Source: Acanthornis magna
Taxonomy: Eukaryota > Chordata > Aves > Passeriformes > Acanthizidae
NCBI GenBank assembly: GCA_036785705.1
Contig: JAWUZG010000018.1
Location: 4,003,501 to 4,067,500, forward strand
Length of the DNA stretch: 64,000 bases
Direction: 5' to 3'
Shown: in pieces, positions 1 through 14,280 of the stretch
Numbering within the stretch: position 1 is the first letter of the stretch
Layout of the letters: every line of letters starts with the position of its first letter
Position numbers and translations under genes: made by a program
The notes under the pieces: model-generated
Database searches by the model: none
What the model was told of the DNA's origin: nothing
The model's input: the letters and a program-made list of their open reading frames with translations, nothing else

Positions 1-1436
<1,436 letters not shown>

Positions 1437-1597
1437 GTATTCCAGACACTACATAGCACTGGACAGTCCTCGATGGTCCGTGACTGGGTGATGCTCTCTC
1501 TCTCTAATTTCACTCAAAGAACACCTGTGGCAATGGCAATGTGGAGTCTTTCCTGTTTTTTTGTCAGTGCTTCCACCAGTCAATGGATTTCAGCAAT
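1437..1597 (+). CDS. HTT: Huntingtin, penultimate exon
   Basis: Starts after TTTTTCAG at GTA (Val) and ends with the first two bases of an Ile codon before the donor GTATCC at 1598. It encodes 53 full codons from [20 protein letters not shown] to STSQWISA. The match to vertebrate huntingtin is nearly residue for residue, with conservative changes only (for example Thr-Pro-Val-Ala-Met-Ala-Met-Trp here). It forms part of the last HEAT repeats of the C-terminal solenoid. The open frame appears to run on past 1597, but that continuation is intron: it does not resemble huntingtin, and the reading resumes correctly at 2538. Confidence 0.97.
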
Positions 1598-2537
1598 GTA
1601 TCCTAAAAAGACTGAATATGTGCCATTTCTGGGTAATTATAGTGTAAAACCTTGAAGGATAAGAGTACAAGTGTAACACACAAAAAAGGCAGTTTTACTG
1701 CAGATAGTGATGGTGTATATTGCATTGTGCTGGTGGTACCTCAGGTTTGTGGGGAAAAAAGAGAACTTCTAAACAGATTATGAGAACAAAGTTATCTAAA
1801 ACTACTGCTTTAAAATCTGTTCCTTTTGACTATGCAAGATGATTGGCAAAGCCTTACTTTGAAGGACTTTTTAAAAGCTTCACCAAGATAGCACTGCTGT
1901 GACCTTTAAAGGCTTTGCTCTGTATTCCTTCTGCAGATAAAATAGATTGAAAAAAATGGAAAAGCCAACAAACTCAAAATCAAGAGAATTATCCTCTACA
2001 TACAAACTGTATTTTTTAGTTATCCCCCTGGCTGTGCACTGCAGTAATACTGAGCTTTGGCAATGGAATGGCATCAGCCAAACAAATTGGAGCAAACAAA
2101 AGATACATAGGTATAGGTGCTATTAGTGCTGGGTTTATTTAAAAATAAACAAACCCCTCAAACAAACAGAAAAATAACTGTTGCATTTTGTGACCAGATA
2201 AAAAAGTGGCCATTTGTCATGTTTGAAATGTCCTAATGACTCTCAATCTCAGCAGTGCTCTTTGGCTCTCAGTGGTTGCTGATTGCATTGTTTGCGCCAA
2301 TGGATAAAGAAAACCACTGCTAGCTTGAAATTAATTTCTGAGGATAAGAAATTGTGTGACATTAATGAAGAAATAGGATTTATGTAGTAGCAGTTAATTG
2401 CCAGATGACAGTATTTGGCACTTGAACATTGTTGGTTAACTCAAGAATAAACCGTTTTAATGGAGAACAGTGTTTAAAACTGCTAAACCTAAAGATGAGC
2501 GATGTCTGTCATTTTATGACCTTAACTTATATGTCAG
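1598..2537 (+). other. HTT: HTT last intron (940 bp)
   Basis: GT at 1598-1599 and AG at 2536-2537 (TATGTCAG). The intron is phase 2: AT from the upstream exon plus T2538 make the Ile codon. Content is AT-rich without recognisable repeats or RNA genes. The stretch near 2130-2180 is A-rich simple sequence. Confidence 0.9.
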
Positions 2538-2751
2538 TCTTCCACATATTATCAGCAGAATGGGAAAATCAGAGCAAGTGGATGTTAACATCTTCTGTTT
2601 GGTGGCCATAGACTTCTACCGACACCAGATCGATGAAGAATTGGATCGCAGGGCCTTCCAGTCGGTGTTTGAGGTGGTAGCATCTCCAGGAACGCCATAC
2701 CATCGCCTACTGACTTGTTTGCAAAATGTCCACAAGGTCACAGCATGTTGA
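2538..2751 (+). CDS. HTT: Huntingtin, terminal coding exon with stop
   Basis: Begins with the last base of the split Ile codon and continues [20 protein letters not shown] to the C-terminus NVHKVTAC, then TGA at 2749-2751. Together the three exons give the last 178 residues of huntingtin, with the same end as the human protein apart from conservative replacements. No frameshift or premature stop was seen, so the gene looks intact here. As in mammals, the last exon holds the final coding segment plus the whole 3' UTR. Confidence 0.97.
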
Positions 2752-5692
2752 ACATCCTGATGTGTAGTGGCACTGCATGACTAGTGTTGGAATATGAATT
2801 ATGGGGAATGCAAGATCAAGAAAATACCTGGGGTTGCATTTGTGATAAATACGGACCTGTCAGTTTTCCTTCCAGCACGCGTGGACAAGTGCTCTGCAGC
2901 ACTGGAAATCACCTGAGAAGTCAAGTGTAGTTGCTGACACCAGGCACCTCTGAGTGGGAAGAAGTCTGTCAGTGTTTTTCAAGTGGTGTTGAGGACTGAC
3001 GGGAGCCACACATCGTAGCTGTAAAATCTGAGCAAGTACCACAGGCAAGGTAGCTGGTGCCATCTTCTCTCTGATGTGAGGCCACTGTGGTGCAGCCAGT
3101 GAGACACTGACAGACTGTTATTGCAACCTGCAGTCATTAGCCAACTTCATAGTTTTATGTACCTGTATATACTGTTGTGTAGTACAGAATAGAATTTGTT
3201 TCCTAATGTCTCTCCCAAACAAGGAAAAGAGAAAATGGCTTTTACGATTTACACTTCCAGCATGTGATTTCTCTCTCTGGACTTTCTGATATCCAGTGGT
3301 GTATGTGTTGGTGATACCAGAGATATAGTGCACATACATAACCACACGTTTTTCTTTTTTCTTCTCAGGATTTCAGATTTGAGTACGGTATATCAGTGAA
3401 AGAAATTTTAACTTAAATATTTCTATATTATGTACAGTATGTAAAATTGTAAGATGTGTGGTGCATGAGCTGTGCTGTAATTGGAGATGAACAAAAGCCA
3501 TGCTACTGAATGTCTTGACATCTGTATTGTCCTCATTTTTTTTCCTTGTGCTTGAATTCATGTTCCTTTTGGAAATCCATTTTAATGTACAGATTACATC
3601 TTGTTTTGCATCTCACTTTTTCTTAAAGTGCTTTAAAACTGGAATATGTTGATTAATTTGTCTTGAGAAACTGTACTAAGGAGGCATTCTTGTGATCCAC
3701 TTTACTGTAGCTTCTTTTGAATTCCTTTGAGACATTATGGTAAAAAAGAGGACTAGTTACTCTGGATCAAGCTTTAGATACTTAAGAAACTGCTCTTATT
3801 TGCTGCACAGCATTTTAAGAGATAAAATGGTGCAAGCTCCCCAGTAGTCAACAACCATTTGACCTTTCCTAACTGAGACCATGGAGTCATCTCGACCACT
3901 CTCATGTAAACAAATTTATGGTAGCCGTAAAGAATCAGAAGGCTGCTGTGGTCTACTTTGGGACTGGCTAAAGTGTTAGATTACACAACCTCTTTTATTA
4001 CCTGTTGTATCCATAATGCTTTAGACACAAACACGGTACAAATATCCATGAGTTTCAGGACACTACACAGGGCCAGATTTAGCTTTTACTCACCATCCAG
4101 GGAATGCCATTGATTCCTAAGCTTTACATGAGGAAATCTAGCACAGCATTTGTCTTTAGTTGTATTTGTTATAAGTCTTTCATTATAGAGAAAATATACT
4201 TTGATTCTCAGTCAGAGGCTACATTTAACCTTTCTTCATTTTCTTATCACACCTTTTGGTGACACTTGGAAAAATGAGATAGTGTTGTCAGGAGGAGCAT
4301 GTACTGTATGTATTTCTGTATATAATGTATATGTTGAAATTATACACATGTGACAACATTTAATGTATACAGATGTGTATATTTGTATTTATTAAACCCA
4401 TGTATTTAAACTAATTCCAATCTAGACCAAAAATTGTTGCTTCTGCCCATAAATTGATTACAAAGGAATTGTCCACTGCTGTCACTTCCTTTTAGAAACT
4501 GGTAGAGGAAATTGATAGTATGGGCAGTAGAAACAACTGTAGACGTTGCTGTATTTAGCTCTCTACAGGTCTTATTATCTAGAGCAATTATTTCTGTCCT
4601 TAGTTGGGTTACTCTTCTTCCTTGGGCCACAGCACTGTGGTGATTTTTAAAAGAAACTGAACAGGATTTCAGAAAAAGGTTTAATAAAATAGATACAGTT
4701 TGAAAGTTTTTGAGTTATATTGGAAATTATCTTAATTCTGATAAAAGTCTAATTCCAGGCAGTGGGATATAATACCCTGTGTTTGCATTAAGGGGTAGTA
4801 TAGATCACTCTTCCCTTTTGTAATCACCAATAATCGTTTTGTACTGTAAACCCACACACCAGTCAGTTTTTGTATGATATATAGTTTAAGTGAAGATATT
4901 TTTGTAAGCTATTTTCCAGAATTTAAAATAGATTTTAATATATTTTTTAAGCATCAGGTTAGTCAAATTCTCACCATATAATAGTATATGTTGTGTTATG
5001 AAACTGTTAAATTCTTCATAATTTTAAGCTCCTCATGATTAACACAGACTAGCTGGTTACTTTACCTTAGGATCATGGGAGCTAGACCCTTTATGAAACT
5101 TTCCAAACCAGCTTGGGACTTGCTGTAGTATCTTTCCAGCCAGTGAAGAAATATATTGGATTAAGCAGTCAGCACAGCTGGATGAAAAACATTAGATGTG
5201 ACAGACTCCCATTCCTCAAATGCCTCTTGCCAGCCATAGAGCAAATATTTGCATTACCTGTTTCAAGACAAGCTCTAGAGCTGATGCACTCAGTTCTCAC
5301 CTGACACAGATTCACTGGTAGTAATAACTTCATCTGTTTTAACCTCTCTTGGAGATTTGTTGTAGTATATATACCTCCTGTAATGTGTCCTAAGTGTCTA
5401 AAGTAGGGCACCTCCTCTTAGGAAATTCTCTCTGACCTGAAGGGATTGTAGCTCAAGGGTCTTCCTAGAGTGGGAACATATGCCAGTAGTGCTTCAGTTC
5501 TGATATTTCACTGCAGCACACTTTCCTGTCTTCTTCCTAGACATTCTTTCCACACCCTCATTTCTTCTGGAGTGAAATCATATTCCACATCACTCCTGTC
5601 TGCTTTTAGTGACACAAGCCACGAGGTGTGCCACAGGGACAGTAACAGCAGAACAATGGCCACTGAGGGATTCTGATGTTGGATTTAAAGGA

Positions 5693-5698
5693 AATAAA
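5693..5698 (+). terminator. Candidate HTT poly(A) signal AATAAA
   Basis: Canonical hexamer, followed within about 15 bases by a T/G-containing stretch (GCTTGTCCTTTGAG). It would give a 3' UTR of about 2.95 kb. Another canonical hexamer at 4683-4688 has a weaker downstream context. No RNA evidence is available here. Confidence 0.4.
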
Positions 5699-6112
5699 AA
5701 TACTGCTTGTCCTTTGAGATTGACTTGATGCAAGATTTTATTTCACAGAGTGTTTTTAACTTGCTGTAAACAGAAGGCTAATTCTAAAATCAGGCTGTTC
5801 GTTTTTTCATTGAGAACAGGGTAGAAATGTGTTTGGTCTTAAGACATACATTTGGTGTCCTGGCTGAACAAAGCAAACAGCATCTTTACTGTGCTTTGCA
5901 GTGAAAGTGGCTTCTTTGCAGCCTTACAAGATGAGAGGCATGGCATGACTGGGAGCATACTTGGGACAGATTGATGTTTAAAACTTCATTTACAGTTCAA
6001 TTGTCAAAGAACCTACTTTACTAAATCTATAACGTGGCCCTCTCTTAAGAGCACTGTAAGCCAGCCAAGTTGTTACAAATAGCTTTTGGACCAGCTACCC
6101 ACGGGCGCATTA

Positions 6113-6118
6113 AATAAA
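6113..6118 (+). terminator. Candidate distal HTT poly(A) signal AATAAA
   Basis: Canonical hexamer followed immediately by a strong T/G-rich downstream element (GTTTGCTTTGTGTTTC). It lies about 3.4 kb after the stop codon, close to the known length of the long mammalian HTT 3' UTR. This is the best candidate for the gene end. Confidence 0.5.
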
Positions 6119-6140
6119 GTTTGCTTTGTGTTTCATTTCA

Positions 6141-9100
6141 GCATGCCCCCTCCCTTGCACTGAGTGCAAGAGTGAGGAGTTAGAAACGATAACCTATTGT
6201 AAACCAGTTCTTATTTGTGGGATTCAAAGTATTTTCTTTACTATTTATGTTGTTTTCCAGCTGAAATTGAATGTGAATTTATTTAAATCTTCTCTAAAGT
6301 GTATACTCAGATGTAATTTCTTGCCTAAAGCATCTAGTAAATGATTGTGTGTTACTTTTGCTTCGGTAGGAATGCCTTCTTAGCACCAAGACATTGCTTG
6401 TTTCTTAACCACCAGCAGCATTCCGAAAGCACTGAGTAATGAGTGAACAGATTTAGGTCAAATGAAGGGGGGAACAAGTGGAACCTTTGGGTTAAAAGTA
6501 ATTTGTTGATATTTAGTGGATTTGCCTTAAGAGCATTCTGTCTTGCCATTCTCCTTTTTCAATGGCTGTTAACTATATTGCAAATAAGGAGGTTGTGTCA
6601 AAAACACTGCAAAGACAGTTTTCCAAGAGCAGCAGACCTGGTTTGTCTTCAGATTTTGTGGAGTTGTCAGAGCTTAGCATTTATGCTTCCTAAATAAAAG
6701 AAATTTTAGGGTATAATGAGCAATAAATAATAGCAATAAGCAGTTTAATTAAGTTCAGTCATTGAGGATCTTACCCCGTGGTTGAAAGGGATGGGAGAAG
6801 ACAGGGAACGAATTGAGTACTTTCATTGTATAAATCAGACTTTTTCCATGTACAATCCCAACTAAACTTTCTGCTAAAGGTAGAAATCAACTAAGCGACA
6901 ATGGTAGGTGCTTTGCTTTTTTAAAACAATTTTGGTTATAAGGATACAATTGATGAAAGTTACAAGAGGGCAAAGTACTTTGCTAGTTTTTAGGTAATTT
7001 AAGTATTTTAAAGTGAAAACAAGCTGCTGTAAAAACTAGAGTAAGCAATGTAGCAAAATTTTGGGAAACTTAATTATTTTAATTTTACCTAATACTGAGA
7101 TTTCGGGTGAACTCTTTGTGCATGCTACCTAAGTATCCATTTAAAAATCTTGAGAATTCCACAGTCATACCCAGGAGAGCTTCAACTGTATGTCAAATTT
7201 TTAGCTGTATTCAGGTAACTGGGTATAAATGCTGCAGAGCATTTGTGAAGCATGTGCTGCTTTTTGTCATGTGCGTTTCGTGTGAGCTTATCATTCCCAT
7301 TGGTCCATGTATGCACACCATCCAGTTGGATAAACTTGACAAGGATAAGGTAACGCACCCTGTGGTGGGGTATAGTTTGAGGGCAATGATGAGCAAAAGC
7401 TTGGAGCCCCAACCTGAAAAGCAATTGTATTCAAGGGAAAAGGAAAGCATATAATTTTAGATGTATGTTTAAGTTAAAAAAAAAAAATGCTGAAAATACT
7501 GCACATTGAAACTAAAAGAGAAAATAAAATGCAACTATTACTGTAAGTGATTTTTCTCTGGTTATTTAAAAAAAAGGTCTTGATGCATTCTTACTAGATT
7601 TTCCCCAATATCTCTTTTCAGCAACTATCAAATACTGAGTATTATTAAGATAGGTAAGAGTACTTGAGCTCTCTGCAATTGTAGCTATGCTGCACAATCA
7701 CAGTGCTGTTTGCAATTAACCAAGAACTATCACAGTTGAGCTTTTAATTGGATCTAATAGTCATGCTTGCCAAAACTTCTCTGGGATTCTAGATGAGATC
7801 AGAAAAGGCAAAATTTAAGTGTACATCTGTATTTGTGAATGAGAGGGTATTTATCCGCAGCAGTCCTGGGGAGGGATAATGTTACACAGGAGAAGAAATG
7901 GTTTAACTTGCCGAAGCTTGGTTTCCCAGCTGTTGGGCTTGCATCTTAAAAGAAATTTCTGGGTGGTCCTGCTGCTGAACACTGGAGGATCTCTTGCAGT
8001 ACTCAACGGCTCAGAGACATCTTGTTTTGATTAACTTTGCAGCACTTGGCTGTTCTCTGGAAACTCTGACATAAGGTTTAAAGTATTAGCTTAATGTAGA
8101 AAGCACGTGCTGGTTTTGTCCTTAGTCAAAATAACTTTTTTCACATCTCGTTTTTCCTTGTCGGCGTTGGTGGCGACTGATCAGCCACTGTGTCACCTTT
8201 GAGTGTGGCCGTGGAGCCGAGGGACAGGACTGTGCTGTGGTAAGTGCCTTTGTCTTCAGAGCTGGAGACTTGAGTAATAAAGTCTTCATCTTTCTGTCAC
8301 TCAGAGAAGAATACCCATTTAATTTCTGGAAATAATTATCCCTAAAGATGAATTGCCAGGCACAGGGAGATGAAGCATTGCACTTTGTCGACTAGAACTT
8401 TTTAATTTACTTCAATTAACTTTTCTGCTTTCCCCACTGCCTCTCCTGTCCTGCATAGGTGTTGCGCTTTCTTTCCTACTTTTTAGGCAGTGCAGCTATA
8501 AGAGTATTGCAGCCATCATTTGGAAATTGGCATGGCTCCACCCCAGTTACAAGACAAAAAGTTTTGACTGCCTGTAGAATTAGACATAATTATACCATAA
8601 GTTTTGCATAACTGTTTGAAGAGATGAAAAGATTTGTAACTTGTAGGTTTGTTAAAAAGTTGGAAGTAAGAACCTGAAAAATTAATACAGTTTATATAGA
8701 ATGTTATCTTCAGAGTAAGCCAAACCTTCTGCTCTTCTATTGCAACCGTAATTCTGCCTTAATTTTGTTTCTGATCTTTCCCATGGTGTACACATCCAAG
8801 TATGGCAGAGCAGTCCTTACCCCAGGTGCTGTTTTCATATCCTTCAAGCTGCAGATGTCATGGGTAGATTTTGATCAAGTGCAGCCTGATTGTTTTACCT
8901 CATTATTTACATTTTGGAGTTCTTTCAGCCAGGCTGCAGTGTTTGGGCTCCAAGCAAAATGCATCCCTGAGGGTTGGGTTTGACCATGCACCAGATGCCC
9001 ACAGAGCTGTGAGCCAGGTTAAGTCAGACCATTTAAATACAAGGTTTTTGCTGCTCTAGCTCATCTTGAATTTCATGCACTGTAAATCTTCAAGTCCATG

Positions 9101-12100
9101 TTGAAATAACATCTTGAAATTAAAATCCTGGTCTTCTCTCACTCTTTCTTTCCTTGAGGAAGATGCACTGTGTTTTCATCCCTGTCTTGCTGTTAAATGG
9201 CTCTAGGATTGAAGCATGTGTCTTCTTGTCCAATGGAAATGCAAGTGTAAACCTTGCTAACTTCACTTTTTTTGGTGTGTCTTGTTAATGTTGACATTTC
9301 AAATACCATCTTTGGAATTTGATTTAACATCTATGAAAATAACACAATTCATTGTTTAACTTTTATTTCAGGCAAGTTTAGGCAGATACTCTTTTAATTA
9401 CACTTTGTTCATAGTCATTTTTCTTTGCCTTCATAACTGCTTCAAACTACCACTGTTTTAAATGAACACTGGATGCTGCAGAGCTGGGAGGTATTTTTAA
9501 GTGCTTTCGAGGCTTCTGATCCTTCCATCTCGGTAATGTGGCTTAAGCTCATTCCTTCTCTTCCTGCCTTCTTTCCTCTGCCTTGGCTGCCAGAGTAAAT
9601 ATTTCACCTGTCCAATGCTTTAAAATAGAAGCTGTATGATATTGATAGATTGGTATGGGACTAAGTAAGAGAGGCTAAGACTGAGTGATCCAAAATACCT
9701 GGAGTTTATGAATTAATTGTGAGTCCTGAAGAAGTGAATCTTAAGAGAGGGACCAAATAAATCTGCAACTTTTTTGCTACTTAATGTAGCAATCTAAGAA
9801 TATTGTTCATGTTTATATCTTCATCAGTACCAAAATCAAATGCTTTCACAACTGACATTTCAATCTGTACTTTTGCTGCTTTACTGCTTTCGTGGTTCTG
9901 TCTGTACTCATTGAAGCAGCATATTTATATACTGGAGTTACTTAAATGTGAGCTTGTGGATAATACCTGTTCCCATTGCAGTGTGATCTGATAGTATTTT
10001 TTTAAAAAGTGAGAAACATGATCTGGCAGCTGGGAAACTTGCAGGCAGCACTGACAGTAATAGTGAAAGGACCTGCTGCTTCAGAAAACATTATCTGGAA
10101 CCAAGTTCCATTATCAATGGTAAACAGAGGCTTGTATTATGCTGACAGGTTAATTTTCCAGCTCTCCCACTGGCCTGCTGTGGGGTTTGAGAGTATTCCT
10201 GCATGGGAAAGGTACACCAAACTTGGTCTGATTCGAGTTGAGTTGTCTCAGATGACAGGATTAAGCAAACCTATGTTTCTTAAAGCCATAAAAATCCAAA
10301 CTGCGTATTATACCTTTGAAAATAACAATGAATCCAGTGGTGATGATGGAGTATTGTAAGATGTTGAGTTATCGTGTTACACTTGAAAAGATTGCTGCTC
10401 CATATGTGCTGGTGAAAGTATGAGGTGCTCAGTTTGTTGCAGTGAGACTTACAGTGCTTGAAGTTCTTTTGTGCTTTTGCTGATGGGTTAAATATCGTCA
10501 AAGTGGTTATTAATTATTAACTTAGTGAGGTCTGGCTCTCCTTTGTCTCCGCTGCTTTTGTTCTCAGTTTGACTGCATTAACTCTAGATGAAATATAAAT
10601 GCCAGTCCCAAACTAACAATGATTAAACTGTATTGTTCTGTGTAGCTTAATTACATGAAAAAAAAATCAAGACAGGAGATCAAATTTATTATTTCATGTG
10701 TATTCAGTCATGTTTTACTGGCTATACAATCTCATGTAGACAGGATAACTTTAGAAGCTGAGTAGCAGAAACAAGAATTTAGCCCTAAATTACATATTTT
10801 GAAGAGAGTTTCAAAGCCTGTCATGAGATGGGCATTCATTCAAAAGAAAATAATTAAAAGTTGACATTTTAGGAGGGCTCAAAAAGGGGTAGTGGTGGGG
10901 GTTGTCTGACATGGTTTTTCCCTTGTGCTTTTCTGCTCTAGAGCTCCAGGATGTGATGCAGGAAGGAAGGACAAGGTTTGTGCAGCAGCCTGGTGTGTGC
11001 AATATATGAGTGAAGGACCTTTTGTCTGCTGAGGGCCAGTTATGGACAGGGAAAAGTATCCATGTTTGTTAAAAAAAATATTCCCAGCCACAAGCAGTTG
11101 GATGGTTCATTGCTGCCTGTGGCAAGTTTTTTTCTCTGTGCAAACATATATGCAAGCAAATATATAATATATCATCCCCTGGATAGATCATGTATAATAT
11201 ATCAGGATCAAGGCAGTTTGTGGATTTTGAGGTTATCTTCTCCTTGGAGACCAAACAGGTGTGGTGCACCTAAGGACAGAAGCACCTGTGACACTTTTAA
11301 GGACATTGCAGGACAGAACCACTCTGGCACCTCCTGAGAGAGGGTGGGAAATGGCTTTGTGTGATGTGGCTGCAAGGTACAGCCCAGGGACAAGGGAATG
11401 GTAGGAAACACCATCCTCTCATTCTTCACCTTCAATGGCTGTGCCCACTTCACCATATCATGCTCGAAAATGTTGAAGGTTCCTGTTGTTGAAGGTGTGA
11501 GAGCATTTTTTAGGTTGCTCCCAGCTTTGTGTTTAGTTTTCTGTTGTGCCATGGGTGCTTACAGAGCAGCAAGGAAAGGAAGCTGTGATAGTAAGTTGAA
11601 AGAAGGTTGCAGAACTTGAAACTACTTTGTGGTAGTGTTCTTTATCCTCAGACTTAGACCTTAACTTGAGTGTTTCTTTATATTTTATTATGAAAAGAGT
11701 AAATACTTTATTTGTTCTTTGAACTACAATTTTCCCTGTAAATTACTATTCCAGAGTTAGCCAGAACTGCCTGTCTTCTTTTTATACAGGTGCCTTTCAT
11801 CCACTTGAGGAAAGCAAATGTGCTTTTTTTTCCTCTCCTGAAAATCAAAAATACTAAAAGTTTTTCTGGTTACCGTTGCATCTCCTCATATTGCTGCATT
11901 TTTGTCTAGTGAGAGTCTGATGTTTTGAATTTTCACAGGTAATATTCTTGCCTTATTTGGTTTCTTGATCACATTCCAGAAAGTTTCTTCTTTTGAAAGG
12001 GTGTTTCTTTTAAGTTACACAGTTTTGATGTACCAACATTCATTGCAACATTAAGACTTATGAGACACTGGTTGATTTTTGGTTTTGTAAATTGACCTCT

Positions 12101-12879
12101 TGACATAATGATTTAAAAAAGACAAAAGCTTGACTGGAGATTATTTATAGAAACTTGGTATGGCACAGCTTATTCCAAAATTTTTAAATGCTGGGTGATG
12201 CTTAGAAGTCCTGCGTCAGGGAAATCATCAGGAGAATGGTTTTGGTAGAATGAAGATGGCTCCTGCCCAAAATGGTTTTTGGAAAAGGGTTGGTTTCTTA
12301 TTTCTGTGGTTCCGTTTGGTCTTGTCCAATCCTTCAGCTTTTCCATCTCAGCCCTGTGTACACCCAGTCCTGCAGTATTTGCTGTATCCGTGCAGTGCTT
12401 TCCCTGCTCTTCCCTCACTGTGTGCAGCTTGATCAGAGCTCGAGCTGCTGGCTCCTGTTTGATGTGTTCACCAGGACTGCCATCATGTCTGCAGGTTGGC
12501 AGATACATACCAGCACTGTCTGTCACTTGTTGTTCCTTTCTCTGTCCTCACCAGTGCCGGTGTCGTTCAGGAGGCACTGTTCTTCCCCAGGATGTTTAAC
12601 TGGGGTTGATGAGTGAGGCAGGTTCCAGCATTCTTCAAACACCAGACGAAGCCTGAGAGCCTCTTCTCTATTCATCACTGATAGCTTTGGAAATAGAGTG
12701 TTGGTCGAGCTCTTTTACCCTGCTCTAGGCAGAGCATCCTGCTGCATCTGGGCACAGTGCTAACCCTGGGTTATTCCCTGAACAGCCACGATCCCACCCC
12801 TGGAGCCAGCATTTGCCACATTCCAGTGCACCTCACACTGCCCACCTGCTGAGCCCACCCTGGTCAGTTTGTCTGTTCT
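6141..12879. other. Intergenic or 5' intronic spacer, no coding exon seen
   Basis: About 6.7 kb of mostly AT-rich DNA. Frames at 7107-7454 and 10009-10359 have no family resemblance and no plausible splice context, so I treat them as chance. Further AATAAA motifs occur near 6694 and 7525. The most notable spot is a small CpG-rich patch ending in a strong splice-donor-like GTAAGT at 8240 (see findings). From about 12.2 kb the sequence becomes GC-richer towards the first CR1 copy. Confidence 0.6.
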
Positions 12880-13375
12880 GGGGGACAGTGCCTCGAGCCT
12901 TGCTAAAGTCAAGACAGACGAGTTGCACTTCCCTCATCAAACAAAGCTCTCAGCTTAGGTGCGATTACCCTTTCCCAAATCCAAACTGATTACTGCCAAC
13001 TGCCTTCTTGTTCTTAATATGTTTGGAAATTATTTCCAGAATTATTTGCTCCATCACCTTCTCAGGGATCGACGTAGGGCTAAGCCTGTAGTTTCCCTGT
13101 CCTTCTCCTGGAAGACAGAAGTGATGCTTGTTTCCAGTCCTCAGGAGCCTCTGCTGATGGCCACAGCCTCTCTGACATCAGCCAGACTCCTCAGCCTCAT
13201 GGGTGCATCCCACCACATCCCGTGGACTTGTGTATGCCCATCTTGTCTAAATGTTCTGCAATTTCATCCTCTTCCACTGAGGGTGAGCCTTCGCGGCTCC
13301 AGACCTTCCCATGGGGGGACTGGGGCTCCTGGAGCCCTCCACCAAATTTGCTGCTGTTGGACATGAGCTTTGCTT
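12880..13375 (-). mobile_element. CR1 LINE fragment (reverse-transcriptase part), antisense
   Basis: On the + strand this reads as reverse-complemented CR1. It contains the antisense of the conserved leucine-aspartate-phenylalanine-serine-lysine block (CTTGCTAAAGTCAAGACAGA), then CTCCATCACCTTCTCAGGGAT, the CAGTCCTCAGGAGCCTC block, the GGGTGCATCCCACCACATCC block and CTCTTCCACTGAGGGTGAGC. All follow the order of CR1 ORF2. It is diverged and frame-broken. The boundaries are approximate; the element may extend left to about 12780. Confidence 0.85.
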
Positions 13376-14280
13376 CTCATTTTCCGTTTAAAAACATGTT
13401 TTTATTATGCATTTAGTACTTCACAAGAACGCTGAATGCAGGCTTTTTTCACAGCAGCCCCGTGGAGTGCAGGCACAGCTCCTCAGGGCAGTGTGGGCTC
13501 CGTGTCCCACCAAGGGCCTCCCACCCGGGCCGGGACAGCTCAGCTCCTTTGAGCCGTGGGGAGGGAGAGCCTGTCAGGGACTATTGGCAGCCGATTAAAA
13601 CCTGAGTTCACAGCTGGCTGCTGAAGTGGCCTCTTCCCGAGGTAAAGGCTTTTGTCGCTTTTCCAGTTAACTTTGAGCACTCCTGCCTTTCCGCTCGCAC
13701 CGTTCAGCTTTGACTTTCTTCTCCTTATCTGTCGCTGGAGAGTAATTGTCCCTTTCATAAAGACCTTGCTTTAACCTTGAACAGCAGTTCCCGTGGCACC
13801 TGATGTGCATTATGAACTATATATACTGATGAAAGGGTGAGGTACAGTCCTAATGTCTTCCTTGATGTTTTCTTTTTAAATCTGTTTCAAGGAGCCCTTT
13901 CAGATGGGACATGAAAGCTCTCCCACTTATATAAAACTCCTTATGAAATATTTTTGTTTTGAAAATGGACATATTTAGAATAGTAGGGTAAAAGCATAGT
14001 CTTATGAGGCTAAAGCTGCAATATCCAAGCTGTTTCCAGTTGCTCTTATCTGTCCTTTCATCTGGTTCTAAAAATGAAATGGGCATTTTATTTTCAAATT
14101 CATACAGAGCCTTTCATTCTGGGGGATACTCCTGTACATACTTCAGTGAGGATTTTTGCAGTATGTGGTAACTTACAGGCAAAATGGAGACATTTTAATG
14201 ACAATACTCTGGCAGGGAGTGCTGCAACAGGATTATCCACTGGAGAGAGAGAACATTCCTTTCAGGACATGGTTGAGGAC
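13376..14280. other. Spacer between CR1 fragments
   Basis: Unique-looking sequence. 13440-13640 is GC-rich with several CpGs; 13780-14180 is AT-rich. No exon, RNA gene or clear repeat was recognised. Confidence 0.6.

Larger units (their letters stand above)
2752..6140 (+). other. HTT: HTT 3' untranslated region (end inferred)
   Basis: Non-coding sequence following the HTT stop. It is AT-rich with many TGTA elements (for example 4290-4390) and contains AATAAA at 4683-4688, 5693-5698 and 6113-6118. Mammalian HTT uses alternative polyadenylation giving a short and a roughly 4-kb 3' UTR; an end near 6.1 kb would make this one about 3.4 kb. The end is inferred from signals only. A short-isoform site in the first 800 bases could not be recognised: no canonical AATAAA stands out there. 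Confidence 0.7.

Noticed and set aside
1598..1655. Continuation of the HTT penultimate exon frame past 1597
   Set aside because: Sequence after 1597 is unlike huntingtin, starts with a GT donor, and the correct next residues resume at 2538 in matching phase.
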